This document shows positions 35,923 through 44,553 of a stretch of DNA of 64,000 nt, piece after piece. The DNA is taken from contig CALDHY010000048.1 of NCBI GenBank assembly GCA_937901445.1, positions 32,335 through 96,334 of the forward strand, given 5' to 3'. Within the stretch, counting starts at the first letter, position 1. Each line of letters begins with the position of its first letter. This DNA comes from an uncultured Selenomonadales bacterium. Its GTDB lineage: Bacteria; Bacillota; Negativicutes; Selenomonadales; Selenomonadaceae. A model generated the notes under the pieces. It saw nothing but the letters and a program-made list of their open reading frames with translations, had not been told where the DNA came from and did no database searches. The position numbers were made by a program, and so were the translations under genes.

Positions 35923-37569
35923 ATGATAAATTTTATTCAGCAAGAAATTGAAAACGACTTGAAGGAGGGAAAATACAAAACAGGGATTGTAACGCGCTTT
36001 CCGCCGGAACCTAACGGCTACTTGCACATTGGGCACGCAAAGTCAGTTTGCCTTAATTTCGGATTGGCGATTTACAATCACGGACTTTGCAACCTGCGCT
36101 TCGACGACACCAACCCTACAAAGGAAGATGTTGAGTACGTAGATTCAATTCAAGAAGATATTAAGTGGCTCGGCTTCGATTGGGAAGACAGAAAATTTTT
36201 TGCGTCAGATTATTTTGGCAAGTTTTACGATTACGCCGTTGAACTCATTAAGCGCGGCTTAGCTTATGTTGACGATTTAAGCGCGGAAGAAATAAAAGCG
36301 TATCGCGGCACTTTGACTGAAGGCGGCAAAGAAAGTCCCTGCCGTAACCGCTCCATTGAAGAAAATCTTGACTTGTTTACAAGAATGAAGGCGGGCGAAT
36401 TTGCAGACGGCGAAAAAGTTTTGCGCGCCAAAATTGATATGGCGTCCCCAAATATAAATATGCGCGACCCCGTCATTTACAGAATCACGCGCAGTCATCA
36501 CCATCACACGGGCGACGATTGGTTAATTTATCCAATGTACGATTTTGCACACCCGCTTGAAGATGCCATTGAAGGAATAACTCATTCAGTTTGCACGCTG
36601 GAATTTGAAGACCACCGCCCGTTTTACGATTGGCTTTTAGATTCACTGGGCTTTGACGTGAATACCCGCCCGCGTCAGATTGAATTTGCGCGCCTTGATT
36701 TAACCAACACAATTACAAGCAAGCGTAAACTTAGACAACTTGTCGAAGAAAAACACGTGCGCGGCTGGGATGACCCGCGTATGCCTACAATTTCCGGCTT
36801 AAGGCGGCGCGGCTTTACTCCGGCGGCTATTCGTGATTTTTGCGAAAGAATAGGCGTTGCCAAAAGTAACAGCCTTGTTGATATTGCTATGTTGGAGCAT
36901 TGCGCCCGCGAGGATTTAAATCAAAATGCTGACAGAGTTATGGCGGTTTTAAATCCTTTGAAAGTTGTTTTGACGAACGTTACAGAAACAGAATATCTTT
37001 TGGCAGAAAATCACCCAAAACGCGGCGGCAACCGTTATGTTCCTTTTACGCGGGAAATTTTTATTGAACGTGATGATTTTATGGAAGATGCTCCAAAAAA
37101 ATTTTTCCGCTTAAAACCGGGCGGCGAAGTTCGCTTAAAGTATGCTTATATTATCAAGTGCGAGGAAGTTATAAAAGACGCAGCGGGAAATGTTACAGAA
37201 TTACATTGTACGATTGATCCGACGTCGAAAAGCGGCGGCGCAACTGCCGGCAGAAAAATTAAGGGTACGATTCATTGGGTTAGCGCAGAGTACGCGCTGA
37301 AGGCTGAAGTGCGCCTGTACGATTATCTTTTGACAACCGACGAAAAAGGCAACCTGCCTGAAGATTTTATCGGTGCGCTTAATCCAAAATCTTTGATAGT
37401 GATTGAAAACGCGCTGATTGAACCGAGCGTGCGTTGGACGGCGGCGGGCAGTCATTACCAATTTTTAAGACTTGGTTATTTTGTGGTTGATAAAGATACA
37501 ACGCCCGAAAAATTAGTTTTCAATCGTGTTGTAGGCTTGAAAGACACTTGGCAAAAAGTTAAAGACTAG
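35923..37569 (+). CDS. glnS: Glutaminyl-tRNA synthetase
   Basis: 548 residues. The class I HIGH motif is in [17 protein letters not shown], and the KMSKS equivalent is [11 protein letters not shown]. Catalytic-domain blocks RFDDTNP and [17 protein letters not shown] separate it from glutamyl-tRNA synthetase. The two-barrel anticodon domain fills the C-terminal 200 residues. Presence of GlnRS means Gln-tRNA can be made directly. The stop codon is in heptad array H7. Confidence 0.95.
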   Translation: MINFIQQEIENDLKEGKYKTGIVTRFPPEPNGYLHIGHAKSVCLNFGLAIYNHGLCNLRFDDTNPTKEDVEYVDSIQEDIKWLGFDWEDRKFFASDYFGKFYDYAVELIKRGLAYVDDLSAEEIKAYRGTLTEGGKESPCRNRSIEENLDLFTRMKAGEFADGEKVLRAKIDMASPNINMRDPVIYRITRSHHHHTGDDWLIYPMYDFAHPLEDAIEGITHSVCTLEFEDHRPFYDWLLDSLGFDVNTRPRQIEFARLDLTNTITSKRKLRQLVEEKHVRGWDDPRMPTISGLRRRGFTPAAIRDFCERIGVAKSNSLVDIAMLEHCAREDLNQNADRVMAVLNPLKVVLTNVTETEYLLAENHPKRGGNRYVPFTREIFIERDDFMEDAPKKFFRLKPGGEVRLKYAYIIKCEEVIKDAAGNVTELHCTIDPTSKSGGATAGRKIKGTIHWVSAEYALKAEVRLYDYLLTTDEKGNLPEDFIGALNPKSLIVIENALIEPSVRWTAAGSHYQFLRLGYFVVDKDTTPEKLVFNRVVGLKDTWQKVKD

Positions 37570-37617
37570 GGGATAGAAAAAATCCCTAATCCCTAGTCCT
37601 TAACCCCTAGCCCCTAA
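37564..37617. repeat. Heptad micro-repeat array H7
   Basis: agactagggga at the glnS stop, an A-rich centre, then inverted units ccctaat, ccctagt, ccttaac, ccctagc, ccctaat. It reaches to the region just before the aaaggag site of the next gene. Confidence 0.8.
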
Positions 37618-37644
37618 TGAGCGACTTAAAGGAGCGAATTTAAA

Positions 37645-37947
37645 ATGATGAAAAAACCGCCACGCGGCTTAAGCGATAAAGATATGATAAAAAATTACGT
37701 CGAAGAAAAATCTGTAGAGGCGCAACTTTTGACAGCGGCGAAAAAAGCCGAAAAACGCCGTATTGCAGACGCGGCAGACGCGCCGCCGGAACCTTTGGCA
37801 AAAGCCGGCTTTACTAAAGAATTAACCGAAAAACTCGGTATGGAACTTTTGGCACTGAAAATGGAACTCGAAATGTCCGGCGTCAAAGATTATAACTTCA
37901 AAATTAAACGCGACGGCGAAAAAATTACCCTCACTGTAGTGCGATAG
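37645..37947 (+). CDS. Hypothetical protein, 100 residues
   Basis: Not recognised. A basic N-terminus (MKKPPRGLSDKDMIKNY), a helical lysine/alanine stretch, an Ala/Pro-rich linker, then a leucine-rich helix KLGMELLALKMELEMSG and a two-stranded end (NFKIKRDGEKITLTVV). No signal peptide or membrane segment. AAAGGAG lies upstream. The last codons and stop are supplied by octad array O2. Confidence 0.6.
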   Translation: MMKKPPRGLSDKDMIKNYVEEKSVEAQLLTAAKKAEKRRIADAADAPPEPLAKAGFTKELTEKLGMELLALKMELEMSGVKDYNFKIKRDGEKITLTVVR

Positions 37948-38017
37948 TGCGATAGTGGGGTAGTGGGATAGTAAAAAATACCGAACTACAACACTACCAC
38001 ACTACACCACTACAACG
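37936..38017. repeat. Octad micro-repeat array O2, inverted pair
   Basis: gtgcgata, gtgcgata, gtggggta, gtgggata, an A-rich centre, then the complement tacaacac, taccacac, tacaccac, tacaacga. It covers the stop codon of the 100-residue gene and ends at the aaagga site of the transporter gene. Same unit and layout as O1. Confidence 0.85.
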
Positions 38018-38031
38018 AAAGGAAGTTTTCA

Positions 38032-39312
38032 ATGGATATGACAACAGTGGCGGTAGTAATTTTTGTTGCCGCTTACGCGCTGATAATTTCTGAAAAAGTT
38101 CACAGAACAATCGTCGGAATTTGCGGCGCAATGTTGATGATTATTTTTGGTATAATCAGTCAAGAAACGGCGATTCATCACATAGACTTTAACACGCTCG
38201 GACTTTTAATGGGAATGATGATTATCGTAAACATTACCAGCGAAACGGGCTTGTTTAATTTCCTTGCGATATGGGCGGCAAAAAAAGTTAAAGCGCAACC
38301 GGTAAAATTACTTGTAGCGTTGAGTGCATTAACGGCGGTATGTTCCGGCTTGCTTGACAATGTTACAACCGTTTTGCTTACAGTTCCAATAACCTTTAAC
38401 ATTGCCGCGCAATTAAAAGTTGACGTAAAACCGTTTTTAATGGCGCAAATTATCAGCTCAAATATCGGCGGCACGGCAACACTTGTAGGCGACCCGCCAA
38501 ATATTATGATCGGCTCTTCCGTCGGTTTAAGTTTTATGGATTTTATCTATAACTTGACACTCCCGGCGATAATAATTTTTGTCGTAACTGTTGCGATAAT
38601 GCTTGCAATGTACGGCTCAAAACTTCATACGCAACCTGAACTTCAAGATAAAGTTATGAGGCTGAACGAATACAGCCAAATTACAGACGCCGGATTAATG
38701 AAAAAATGTTTATTCATTTTGGCGGTAACAATGTCAATGTTCGTAATGCACAGTTCGTTACATTTAGACACGGCAACGGCGGCACTTACCGGCGCGGGCT
38801 TTTTGTTACTTTTGACGTACCATCACGACGAAGAAAAAATTGCAAAAGTTTTAAGCAAAATTGAATGGCTTGCAATATTTTTCTTTGCGGGATTATTTGT
38901 ACTTGTCGGCGCGCTTGTCGAAACAGGCGTAATAAAAATGTTGGCGGCTGAAGCAATAAAAGTTACTAACGGCAGCGTAACGGCAACGGCGATTTTAATT
39001 TTGTGGATGAGTGCGATTGCGTCAGCTTTCATTGACAATATCCCGTTTGTTGCAACTTTGATACCGCTGATTAAAGATATGGGCGAAATGGGCTTGGCAA
39101 ACTTAGAGCCAATGTGGTGGAGCCTTGCGTTGGGCGCGTGCTTGGGCGGCAACGGTACACTTATTGGAGCGAGCGCAAATGTTGTTGTGGCGTCAATGGC
39201 AGCGCAGCGCGGCAAGCCAATTTCTTTTATCGAATTTATGAAAACGGCGTTCCCGCTTATGATTCTGTCAATAATTATTTCAATGGTTTACATTTGGGTT
39301 CGCTATTTGTGA
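38032..39312 (+). CDS. ArsB/NhaD-superfamily ion transporter
   Basis: 426 residues with about eleven membrane segments in two homologous halves. Conserved runs: LLDNVTTVLLTVPIT with NIGGTATLVGDPPN in the first half, and AFIDNIPFVATLIP with GGNGTLIGASANVV in the second. The family includes sodium/proton antiporters, arsenite exporters and dicarboxylate carriers. No ars genes lie nearby, so substrate stays open. A terminator follows. Confidence 0.88.
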   Translation: MDMTTVAVVIFVAAYALIISEKVHRTIVGICGAMLMIIFGIISQETAIHHIDFNTLGLLMGMMIIVNITSETGLFNFLAIWAAKKVKAQPVKLLVALSALTAVCSGLLDNVTTVLLTVPITFNIAAQLKVDVKPFLMAQIISSNIGGTATLVGDPPNIMIGSSVGLSFMDFIYNLTLPAIIIFVVTVAIMLAMYGSKLHTQPELQDKVMRLNEYSQITDAGLMKKCLFILAVTMSMFVMHSSLHLDTATAALTGAGFLLLLTYHHDEEKIAKVLSKIEWLAIFFFAGLFVLVGALVETGVIKMLAAEAIKVTNGSVTATAILILWMSAIASAFIDNIPFVATLIPLIKDMGEMGLANLEPMWWSLALGACLGGNGTLIGASANVVVASMAAQRGKPISFIEFMKTAFPLMILSIIISMVYIWVRYL

Positions 39313-39335
39313 TTGATTTTCTTGAAACTAAAAAA

Positions 39336-39360
39336 GCCGCCAATTTCGGCGGTTATTTTT
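39336..39360. terminator. Terminator between the transporter and the HExxH gene
   Basis: gccgcc / ggcggt hairpin with aatttc loop and a run of T residues 3'. A-rich on the other side, so it may work both ways between convergent genes. Confidence 0.75.
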
Positions 39361-39392
39361 TTATCTTCAAAACTGCGAAGTAATGCAACTTC

Positions 39393-39995
39393 TTATTTAT
39401 TTTTATCTGTCCTCGTAATTTCTAAAACTTTTTTATAAAATTCCTTGCTGAACTTTGAAGCATTACCGCTAAAAATATCTGCAAAAACTTCAGAAATTAT
39501 TTCATTGCCGTATTTATCGCTTGCCGCGTACGCAGAAAGATCTGTTTTGACAAATTCCAAAATTTTTTTACTTTCCAATCCGGTAATTTCGCAAGCAATT
39601 TTCAGGGAATCAATTTTGTAAATTTCGTCTATGACGTGTCCGCTCTCGTGATAAATTATCGCTCGATAATCTGTACCTTTGACGAACCAGCCGTTATCTG
39701 CAAGTTTTTTATATTCTGATTGAAGTATATCGATGTTGTGATAATAATCTTTGTTTAAGCTGATGATTCTGCCGTTCGTTGCAGCAAAATCTTTTTTGCT
39801 CATAGATTCTCCAAGATTCAAAGTCAGTTTTTTGTTATTGACAGATATATTGGGGAAAATATTGTTAATGTTTGCCAAAAAAGTAACCGAATCATTGACA
39901 ACGGCGGGAGAGCCTTTAAATTTTTTTACGCCGGATAAATTTACATTTTTTGACTTTGCAAAGTTGCTGATATTTTTGTAGTCATTTTTTTCCAT
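39393..39995 (-). CDS. Putative zincin metallopeptidase-like protein (HExxH)
   Basis: 200 residues, no signal peptide. IIYHESGHVIDEIYK carries an HExxH zinc motif, and about 40 residues on EIISEVFADIFSG offers the third ligand glutamate; the SAYAASDKYGNEIISEVFAD run is shared by zincin-like domains of phage and toxin proteins. The N-terminal 90 residues are Asn/Lys-rich with no recognised domain. It starts 6 nt after a membrane-protein gene, so they form a pair. Peptidase activity is inference from the motif. Confidence 0.65.
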   Translation of the reverse strand: MEKNDYKNISNFAKSKNVNLSGVKKFKGSPAVVNDSVTFLANINNIFPNISVNNKKLTLNLGESMSKKDFAATNGRIISLNKDYYHNIDILQSEYKKLADNGWFVKGTDYRAIIYHESGHVIDEIYKIDSLKIACEITGLESKKILEFVKTDLSAYAASDKYGNEIISEVFADIFSGNASKFSKEFYKKVLEITRTDKNK

Positions 39996-40001
39996 GAGTT
40001 A

Positions 40002-40475
40002 TCAGCCGACGTCAACGGGCTTGAAGAAATTTAAAACTGTTTCGTACTGCGATTTTAATTTTTCGGAAATATCGGCTTGAATTGAATCTGCAAGCTCAAT
40101 CACCAACAGTGAAAAATCTGTCCTGCGCGAGGAAATTTCTTTGTGCGAGATTAATTTTTCTATAAATTCGGTAATACTTTCGCCGTGAAAAATATTTCTG
40201 CCCGCCGCGTAAATCAACAAGCCGATCGTTACAAACGCCGAAATTATCCACGGGACGGCGCGTGTTAAATGTTTGGCCAGGAAAGGAACCAAATTTTGCA
40301 GGATTAAAAAAATTGCGCCGGAAAATATTCCCAAAAATATACAAAAAAGTTTGAAGGCGAAAGTTGCGGCAGAAAAAGTTAAACTCAACGCAGATAAAAA
40401 AATTTTTCCAAGTAAGCGCAAAATCTCCGCGCCAAACGTCAACATAACTACCAAAAATATTGCAAGTTTTAACAT
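40002..40475 (-). CDS. Membrane protein of unknown function, partner of the HExxH protein
   Basis: About 157 residues. Two or three hydrophobic segments occupy residues 1-60, another is at AVPWIISAFVTIGLLIYAAG, and a soluble C-terminal 60 residues (HKEISSRRTDFSLLVIELADSIQ) follow. Family unknown. ATG 40475 has GGGAG 8 nt upstream; the GTG at 40484 is too close to it. The 146 bp between it and upp holds no gene I can support. Confidence 0.55.
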   Translation of the reverse strand: MLKLAIFLVVMLTFGAEILRLLGKIFLSALSLTFSAATFAFKLFCIFLGIFSGAIFLILQNLVPFLAKHLTRAVPWIISAFVTIGLLIYAAGRNIFHGESITEFIEKLISHKEISSRRTDFSLLVIELADSIQADISEKLKSQYETVLNFFKPVDVG

Positions 40476-40621
40476 TATCGCCACTCCCTATCCAAAAAAT
40501 TTTCCAACGCCAAAATAAAAGCCCGTACGCGCGCCAGAATGCCCCTACAATCAATTTTCCGCGTTCAATGGTAGATTTTATTAAAAAAGTTTCAAGGCGG
40601 CTTAAAATCAATCCTGCGCGT

Positions 40622-41242
40622 TTACAGCGTGTCAAAAATTCTATCGCCGGCGTCGCCGAGTCCGGGTACAATGTAAGCATTTTCGTTCAAATGGTCGTCA
40701 ATCGCCGCCGTATAAATCGGTATTTCGGGATGGTCTTCAGAAATTTTTTTAATACCTTCAGGCGCGGAAATTATGCAGATGAAAATAATATCCTTTGCGC
40801 CGTCATTTTTTAACATTTGCAACGCCGCTGATGAACTTCCGCCCGTTGCCAACATTGGATCAACTACGATAACTTTTTTTGAAGAAATATTCGGCGGCAA
40901 CTTTTTATAGTATTCGATTGGTTTATGTGTAGTTTCATCACGAACAAGCCCAATAAATCCGACTGCCGCGTCAGGTAAAACTTTCAACGCGCCGCTAACC
41001 ATTCCTAGTCCTGCGCGAAGAATTGTTACAATTACAAAATCTTCATCCAAAATTTGCGCCTTGCATTTTGTAATTGGCGTTTCAATTTCAATTTCTTTAA
41101 CTTTAAAATTTTTGGCAACTTCATAAATCATAAAAGTTGCAATATCTTCGACTGCTTGCCGAAAAAAATTTGAAGGAGTATCTTTGCGTCTCATTTGAGT
41201 TAGTCTGTCTTTTAAAATTGGATTGAAAATTTCGGTAACCAT
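40622..41242 (-). CDS. upp: Uracil phosphoribosyltransferase
   Basis: Salvages uracil to UMP with PRPP. 206 residues; ILRAGLGMVSG, YYKKLPPNI, the PRPP loop VIVVDPMLATGGSS and the uracil-binding IPIYTAAIDDHLNENAYIVPGLGDAGDR are intact. It follows the kinase gene by 12 nt on the minus strand. Confidence 0.95.
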   Translation of the reverse strand: MVTEIFNPILKDRLTQMRRKDTPSNFFRQAVEDIATFMIYEVAKNFKVKEIEIETPITKCKAQILDEDFVIVTILRAGLGMVSGALKVLPDAAVGFIGLVRDETTHKPIEYYKKLPPNISSKKVIVVDPMLATGGSSSAALQMLKNDGAKDIIFICIISAPEGIKKISEDHPEIPIYTAAIDDHLNENAYIVPGLGDAGDRIFDTL

Positions 41243-41254
41243 TGTAACCCTCCT

Positions 41255-42082
41255 TTAAACAAGCTCTGTTAAAAATTCTTCAAAAGGTAAGCCGTAATTC
41301 CACGCAAGATTTAATTTTTCGGCGTGAATGATACATTTTGTTACAAAATCTGCCGCCTTGCGTACAGCCGCCGTTAAATTTTCGCCGTTCATAATCGACG
41401 CGGCAACAATCGCAAAAAATACATCGCCGGTGCCCGACCTGTCACTGCCCAATTTCTTTGAAGTAACAAAATCAATCTTGCCGTTATCGTAAATAAAATT
41501 CGTAATGTTGGAGCCGTCGTCCGCGTCAAGATTTACGCCGGTTATCACAACTTGCCCGCCGCGAGTTTTCGCCGCAATATTCGCCGCCATTACCGCCAAA
41601 TCTGAATCTGAAATAATTCCGCCCGCAGGATAGGGAACGTTCAAAAGTTCGCAAGCCTCCGTTAAATTCGGCGTCACTAAATCTGCAAAGTGCAAAAGTT
41701 TCCTCATTTCAATGCACATTTCCCGCGTATACGAAGCATAAATTTTGCCGTGATCTCCCATAACCGGATCAATTAAAATCTGCGCGACGGAATTTTTTAA
41801 AAAGTTGCTTACAATTTCAATTTGCGCCGCCGAACCCAAAAATCCCGTTGCAATTCCGTCAAATTCCAAATTATTCAGCTGCCAACTTTTTATGTAGGCG
41901 TTCATTCTGTCTGTATAATCGTCCATAAAATAATTTTGAAAACCGGTATGCACTGAAAGAATCGCAGTAGGCAACGGGCAACACTGAATTTTTAAAGCTG
42001 AAATTATTGGAAGTTCAACCGCCACCGAGCAACGCCCAAATCCCGTTATATCGTTTATCAAGGCTAATCTTTTTTGTCTCAA
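41255..42082 (-). CDS. Pyridoxal/pyridoxamine kinase
   Basis: A ribokinase-fold kinase of vitamin B6 (PdxK/PdxY type). ALINDITGFGRCSVAVELPIIS at the start, LIDPVMGDHGKIY, TPNLTEACELL and the ATP/anion-hole motif SDRSGTGDVFFA. TTG 42082 follows GGAG at 11 nt and gives about 275 residues. A longer frame exists upstream but overlaps the queF end without a site. Together with yggS it points to managed PLP levels. Confidence 0.87.
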   Translation of the reverse strand: MRQKRLALINDITGFGRCSVAVELPIISALKIQCCPLPTAILSVHTGFQNYFMDDYTDRMNAYIKSWQLNNLEFDGIATGFLGSAAQIEIVSNFLKNSVAQILIDPVMGDHGKIYASYTREMCIEMRKLLHFADLVTPNLTEACELLNVPYPAGGIISDSDLAVMAANIAAKTRGGQVVITGVNLDADDGSNITNFIYDNGKIDFVTSKKLGSDRSGTGDVFFAIVAASIMNGENLTAAVRKAADFVTKCIIHAEKLNLAWNYGLPFEEFLTELV

Positions 42083-42101
42083 AATTTTTACCACTCCAAA
42101 A

Positions 42102-42539
42102 TTATTCGTGCCGCGCCAAACGATTTTTAGCCATTTCCTCAAATTCGCCGCGCCCAAAATTCACAAAAGGTTCAATCGAAATTCCGCCGCGCACTTTAAA
42201 ATTTCCTTCAATTTCCAAATAGCGCGGATTCAAAAGTTTTATTAAATCGTCGGCAATTCGGTTTACAACTTCTTCATGAAAAATCCCAACGTTGCGAAAA
42301 CTCATTAAATAAAGTTTCAGGCTTTTACTTTCAACAAGTTTTTCGTCAGGAATGTAACGAATTTTCAACGCGGCAAAATCAGGCTGTCCTGTTACGGGAC
42401 AAACGCAGGTAAATTCTTCACAGTTCAATTTTACAAAATAATTTCGCGCAGAATTTCTATTGGGTATTGCCTCCAAAATTTCCGGCTTGTAGTCAAAAGT
42501 ATAATCAGTTTGTTTGCCTAAACTTTTTAATTCGCTCAT
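42102..42539 (-). CDS. queF: NADPH-dependent 7-cyano-7-deazaguanine reductase (short type)
   Basis: Last free-base step to preQ1 for queuosine tRNA. 145 residues; the catalytic cysteine is in [15 protein letters not shown], and the QueF motif [14 protein letters not shown] is intact. No other queuosine genes are nearby. The leader has the CGACCGAAGGGAG cassette next to heptad array H8. Confidence 0.94.
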   Translation of the reverse strand: MSELKSLGKQTDYTFDYKPEILEAIPNRNSARNYFVKLNCEEFTCVCPVTGQPDFAALKIRYIPDEKLVESKSLKLYLMSFRNVGIFHEEVVNRIADDLIKLLNPRYLEIEGNFKVRGGISIEPFVNFGRGEFEEMAKNRLARHE

Positions 42540-42566
42540 TGAAAAAAACTCCCTTCGGTCGTTTTT

Positions 42567-42627
42567 TTAGGTGTTAGGTGCTAGGTGTTAGATTATTTAA
42601 TTAATTTCTAATCCCTAAAACCTAAAT
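42567..42627. repeat. Heptad micro-repeat array H8 (variant unit)
   Basis: aggtgtt, aggtgct, aggtgtt, ag, an AT-rich centre, then ctaatccctaaaacctaaa inside the end of tsaD. The unit differs from other arrays (t at position 4 to 5), showing that arrays drift as a whole. Confidence 0.7.
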
Positions 42628-43627
42628 TTGGTACGGCGTTTAAACTTAAATCTGCAAAATCTTTTTTCAGCGATTGATAGTAGCCGCGACAAGCGATCAT
42701 TGCAGCGTTGTCAGTGCAGAGAATTTTTGACGGGTAAAAAAATTCCAAGCCGTTACTTTCACAAACTGCGCGCAGATTTTTTTCAAGTGAAGAATTAGCC
42801 GCCACGCCGCCCGCCAATACAATTTTTTTCAAGTTGAAATTTGCCGCCGCGTCAACAGTTTTTTCAATCAGTGAATCTACAACGGTTTTCTGAAAACTTG
42901 CGGCAACATCAGCATTGTTGACAGTTTCGCCTTTCATATGAGCCGAATTTAAATAATTCAACACGGCAGATTTTAAACCGCTGAAACTGAAATCAAAGTC
43001 AGAAACTTTTGGGCGCGGAAAATCTATAGCGTCAGGGTTGCCGCTTTTTGCAAGTTTGTCAATTTCAGGTCCGCCGGGATAAGGCAAATTCATAACCCGC
43101 GCAATTTTATCGAACGCCTCGCCCGCCGCGTCATCCCTTGTTTGTCCCAAAAGTTCAAAGTTATTATAATCGTTCATTTTAATCAGCGCGGTATGTCCGC
43201 CGGAAACTACCAACGCCAAAAACGGCGGCTCCAATTCCTGTGAACTTAAAAAATTTGCGAAAATGTGTCCTTCCAAATGATTCACTGCGATTAGCGGAAT
43301 TTTCAGCGCGTAGGCTAAAGTTTTTGCCGCCGAAACTCCAACTAAAAGCGCGCCGACCAATCCCGGTCCGTACGTTACGGCAATTTGATTTATTTCTGAA
43401 AGTTGCACGCCGGATTTATTAATTGCCTCGTCGATAACCGGCATAATGTTTACAATATGTTTTCTGGAGGCAATTTCCGGAACTACACCGCCAAATTTTT
43501 GGTGTAACGGTATTTGCGTTGAAATGACGTTTGAAAGTATTTCCCGCCCGTCGCGCAGGACTGCCGCCGCCGTTTCATCGCAACTTGTTTCAATCCCAAG
43601 TGTTAAAATTTTTTTATCCAATAACAC
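42608..43627 (-). CDS. tsaD: tRNA N6-threonylcarbamoyladenosine transferase TsaD
   Basis: 339 residues. [14 protein letters not shown] at the start, the metal-binding [46 protein letters not shown] and LAGGVAANS. It transfers threonylcarbamoyl to A37 of tRNA together with TsaB and TsaE, both encoded in the same operon upstream. Confidence 0.96.
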   Translation of the reverse strand: MLLDKKILTLGIETSCDETAAAVLRDGREILSNVISTQIPLHQKFGGVVPEIASRKHIVNIMPVIDEAINKSGVQLSEINQIAVTYGPGLVGALLVGVSAAKTLAYALKIPLIAVNHLEGHIFANFLSSQELEPPFLALVVSGGHTALIKMNDYNNFELLGQTRDDAAGEAFDKIARVMNLPYPGGPEIDKLAKSGNPDAIDFPRPKVSDFDFSFSGLKSAVLNYLNSAHMKGETVNNADVAASFQKTVVDSLIEKTVDAAANFNLKKIVLAGGVAANSSLEKNLRAVCESNGLEFFYPSKILCTDNAAMIACRGYYQSLKKDFADLSLNAVPNLGFRD

Positions 43628-43665
43628 TAACCCCTAACCCTTAATCCTTAGTCCTTAGCCCCTAA
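43625..43665. repeat. Heptad micro-repeat array H9
   Basis: Inverted-orientation units cactaac, ccctaac, ccttaat, ccttagt, ccttagc, cccta fill the gap between rimI and tsaD. Read on the minus strand they encode the last residues (LGAKD) and stop codon of the rimI product. Confidence 0.8.
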
Positions 43666-44106
43666 ATAAGTATTCCACATAATCAACGCGTCTTCGCCGT
43701 TGTCGACGTAATATTTAGGACGCCGCCCGACGCTTTTTAAGCCGAAACTTTCATAAAGTTTAATCGCCGCCGTATTTGAAGGGCGTACTTCCAAAGTTAC
43801 GGCATTTGCGCCGCGCTCCTTGCAAATTTTCAACAATTCGCCAAAAAGTTTTGTACCGACGCCGCGCCCGCGATATTCCGGCAAAACTGCCACGCTCATA
43901 ACTTCAGCTTCATTGAAGGCAAGCCACGCGCCCGCGTAAGCAATAATTTTTTCGTCAAGTGCGCCGACAATGTAAACCGTGTTTTTGCGCTGTACAACTT
44001 CAAAAAAAGTATCACGTTTCCACGGCAACGCAAAACATTTTATTTCAATTTCTGAAACGGCGTCAGCATCGGCGGGCGTCATTTTTCTAAAAATAATTTC
44101 GTCCAT
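43648..44106 (-). CDS. rimI: Ribosomal-protein-S18-alanine N-acetyltransferase (RimI)
   Basis: 152 residues, GNAT fold. MTPADADAVSEIEIKCFALPW is the typical RimI opening. VSVAVLPEYRGRGVGTKLF binds acetyl-CoA, and NTAAIKLYESFGLKSVGRRPKYYVDNGEDALIM closes. It lies between tsaD and a second RimI-like gene. The C-terminus runs into heptad array H9. Confidence 0.9.
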   Translation of the reverse strand: MDEIIFRKMTPADADAVSEIEIKCFALPWKRDTFFEVVQRKNTVYIVGALDEKIIAYAGAWLAFNEAEVMSVAVLPEYRGRGVGTKLFGELLKICKERGANAVTLEVRPSNTAAIKLYESFGLKSVGRRPKYYVDNGEDALIMWNTYLGAKD

Positions 44107-44553
44107 TTAAAGTTTTCGCTCCATTACAAAGGCGTTTTCGTTATCTTCAGGGTAAAAATTTTCAAGGCGGTTAATGACTTTGAAGCCGCAACTTTCGTAC
44201 AGGTGAATTGCCGCAATATTTTTTGTGCTGACGTGCAAATATACCGTCGCACCGCCCCGTTTTGGAATCAGTTTCAATAAAGTTTCAAGAAAAATTTTAC
44301 CGAGTCCGTGCCTGCGAAATTCCGGCGCAACAACAAATTTCAGCAAATAAAAATTTCTGTTGTTTGAAAGTTGAATTACCGCGTAAGCTGAAATTTTTTT
44401 ATCAATTTCGGCGGCAATTTTAAAATGTTTTGGGCTTGCCATACATTCTTTGAAGTCGTTTAAACTCCACGCCGTTTTAAAAGAGCGCGTTTCAATTTGG
44501 TAAACAGTTGCAACGTCTTCAAGTGTCAAAGTGCGAAAAATTATTTCTGCCAT
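44107..44553 (-). CDS. Second RimI-like N-acetyltransferase
   Basis: 148 residues. FRTLTLEDVATVYQIETRSFKTAWSL opens, FVVAPEFRRHGLGKIFLETLL is the acetyl-CoA loop, and IHLYESCGFKVINRLENFYPEDNENAFVM ends. It is clearly paralogous to the following gene and stops directly before its start. One copy probably acetylates S18; the other's target is unknown. It overlaps tsaB by 13 nt. Confidence 0.88.
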   Translation of the reverse strand: MAEIIFRTLTLEDVATVYQIETRSFKTAWSLNDFKECMASPKHFKIAAEIDKKISAYAVIQLSNNRNFYLLKFVVAPEFRRHGLGKIFLETLLKLIPKRGGATVYLHVSTKNIAAIHLYESCGFKVINRLENFYPEDNENAFVMERKL

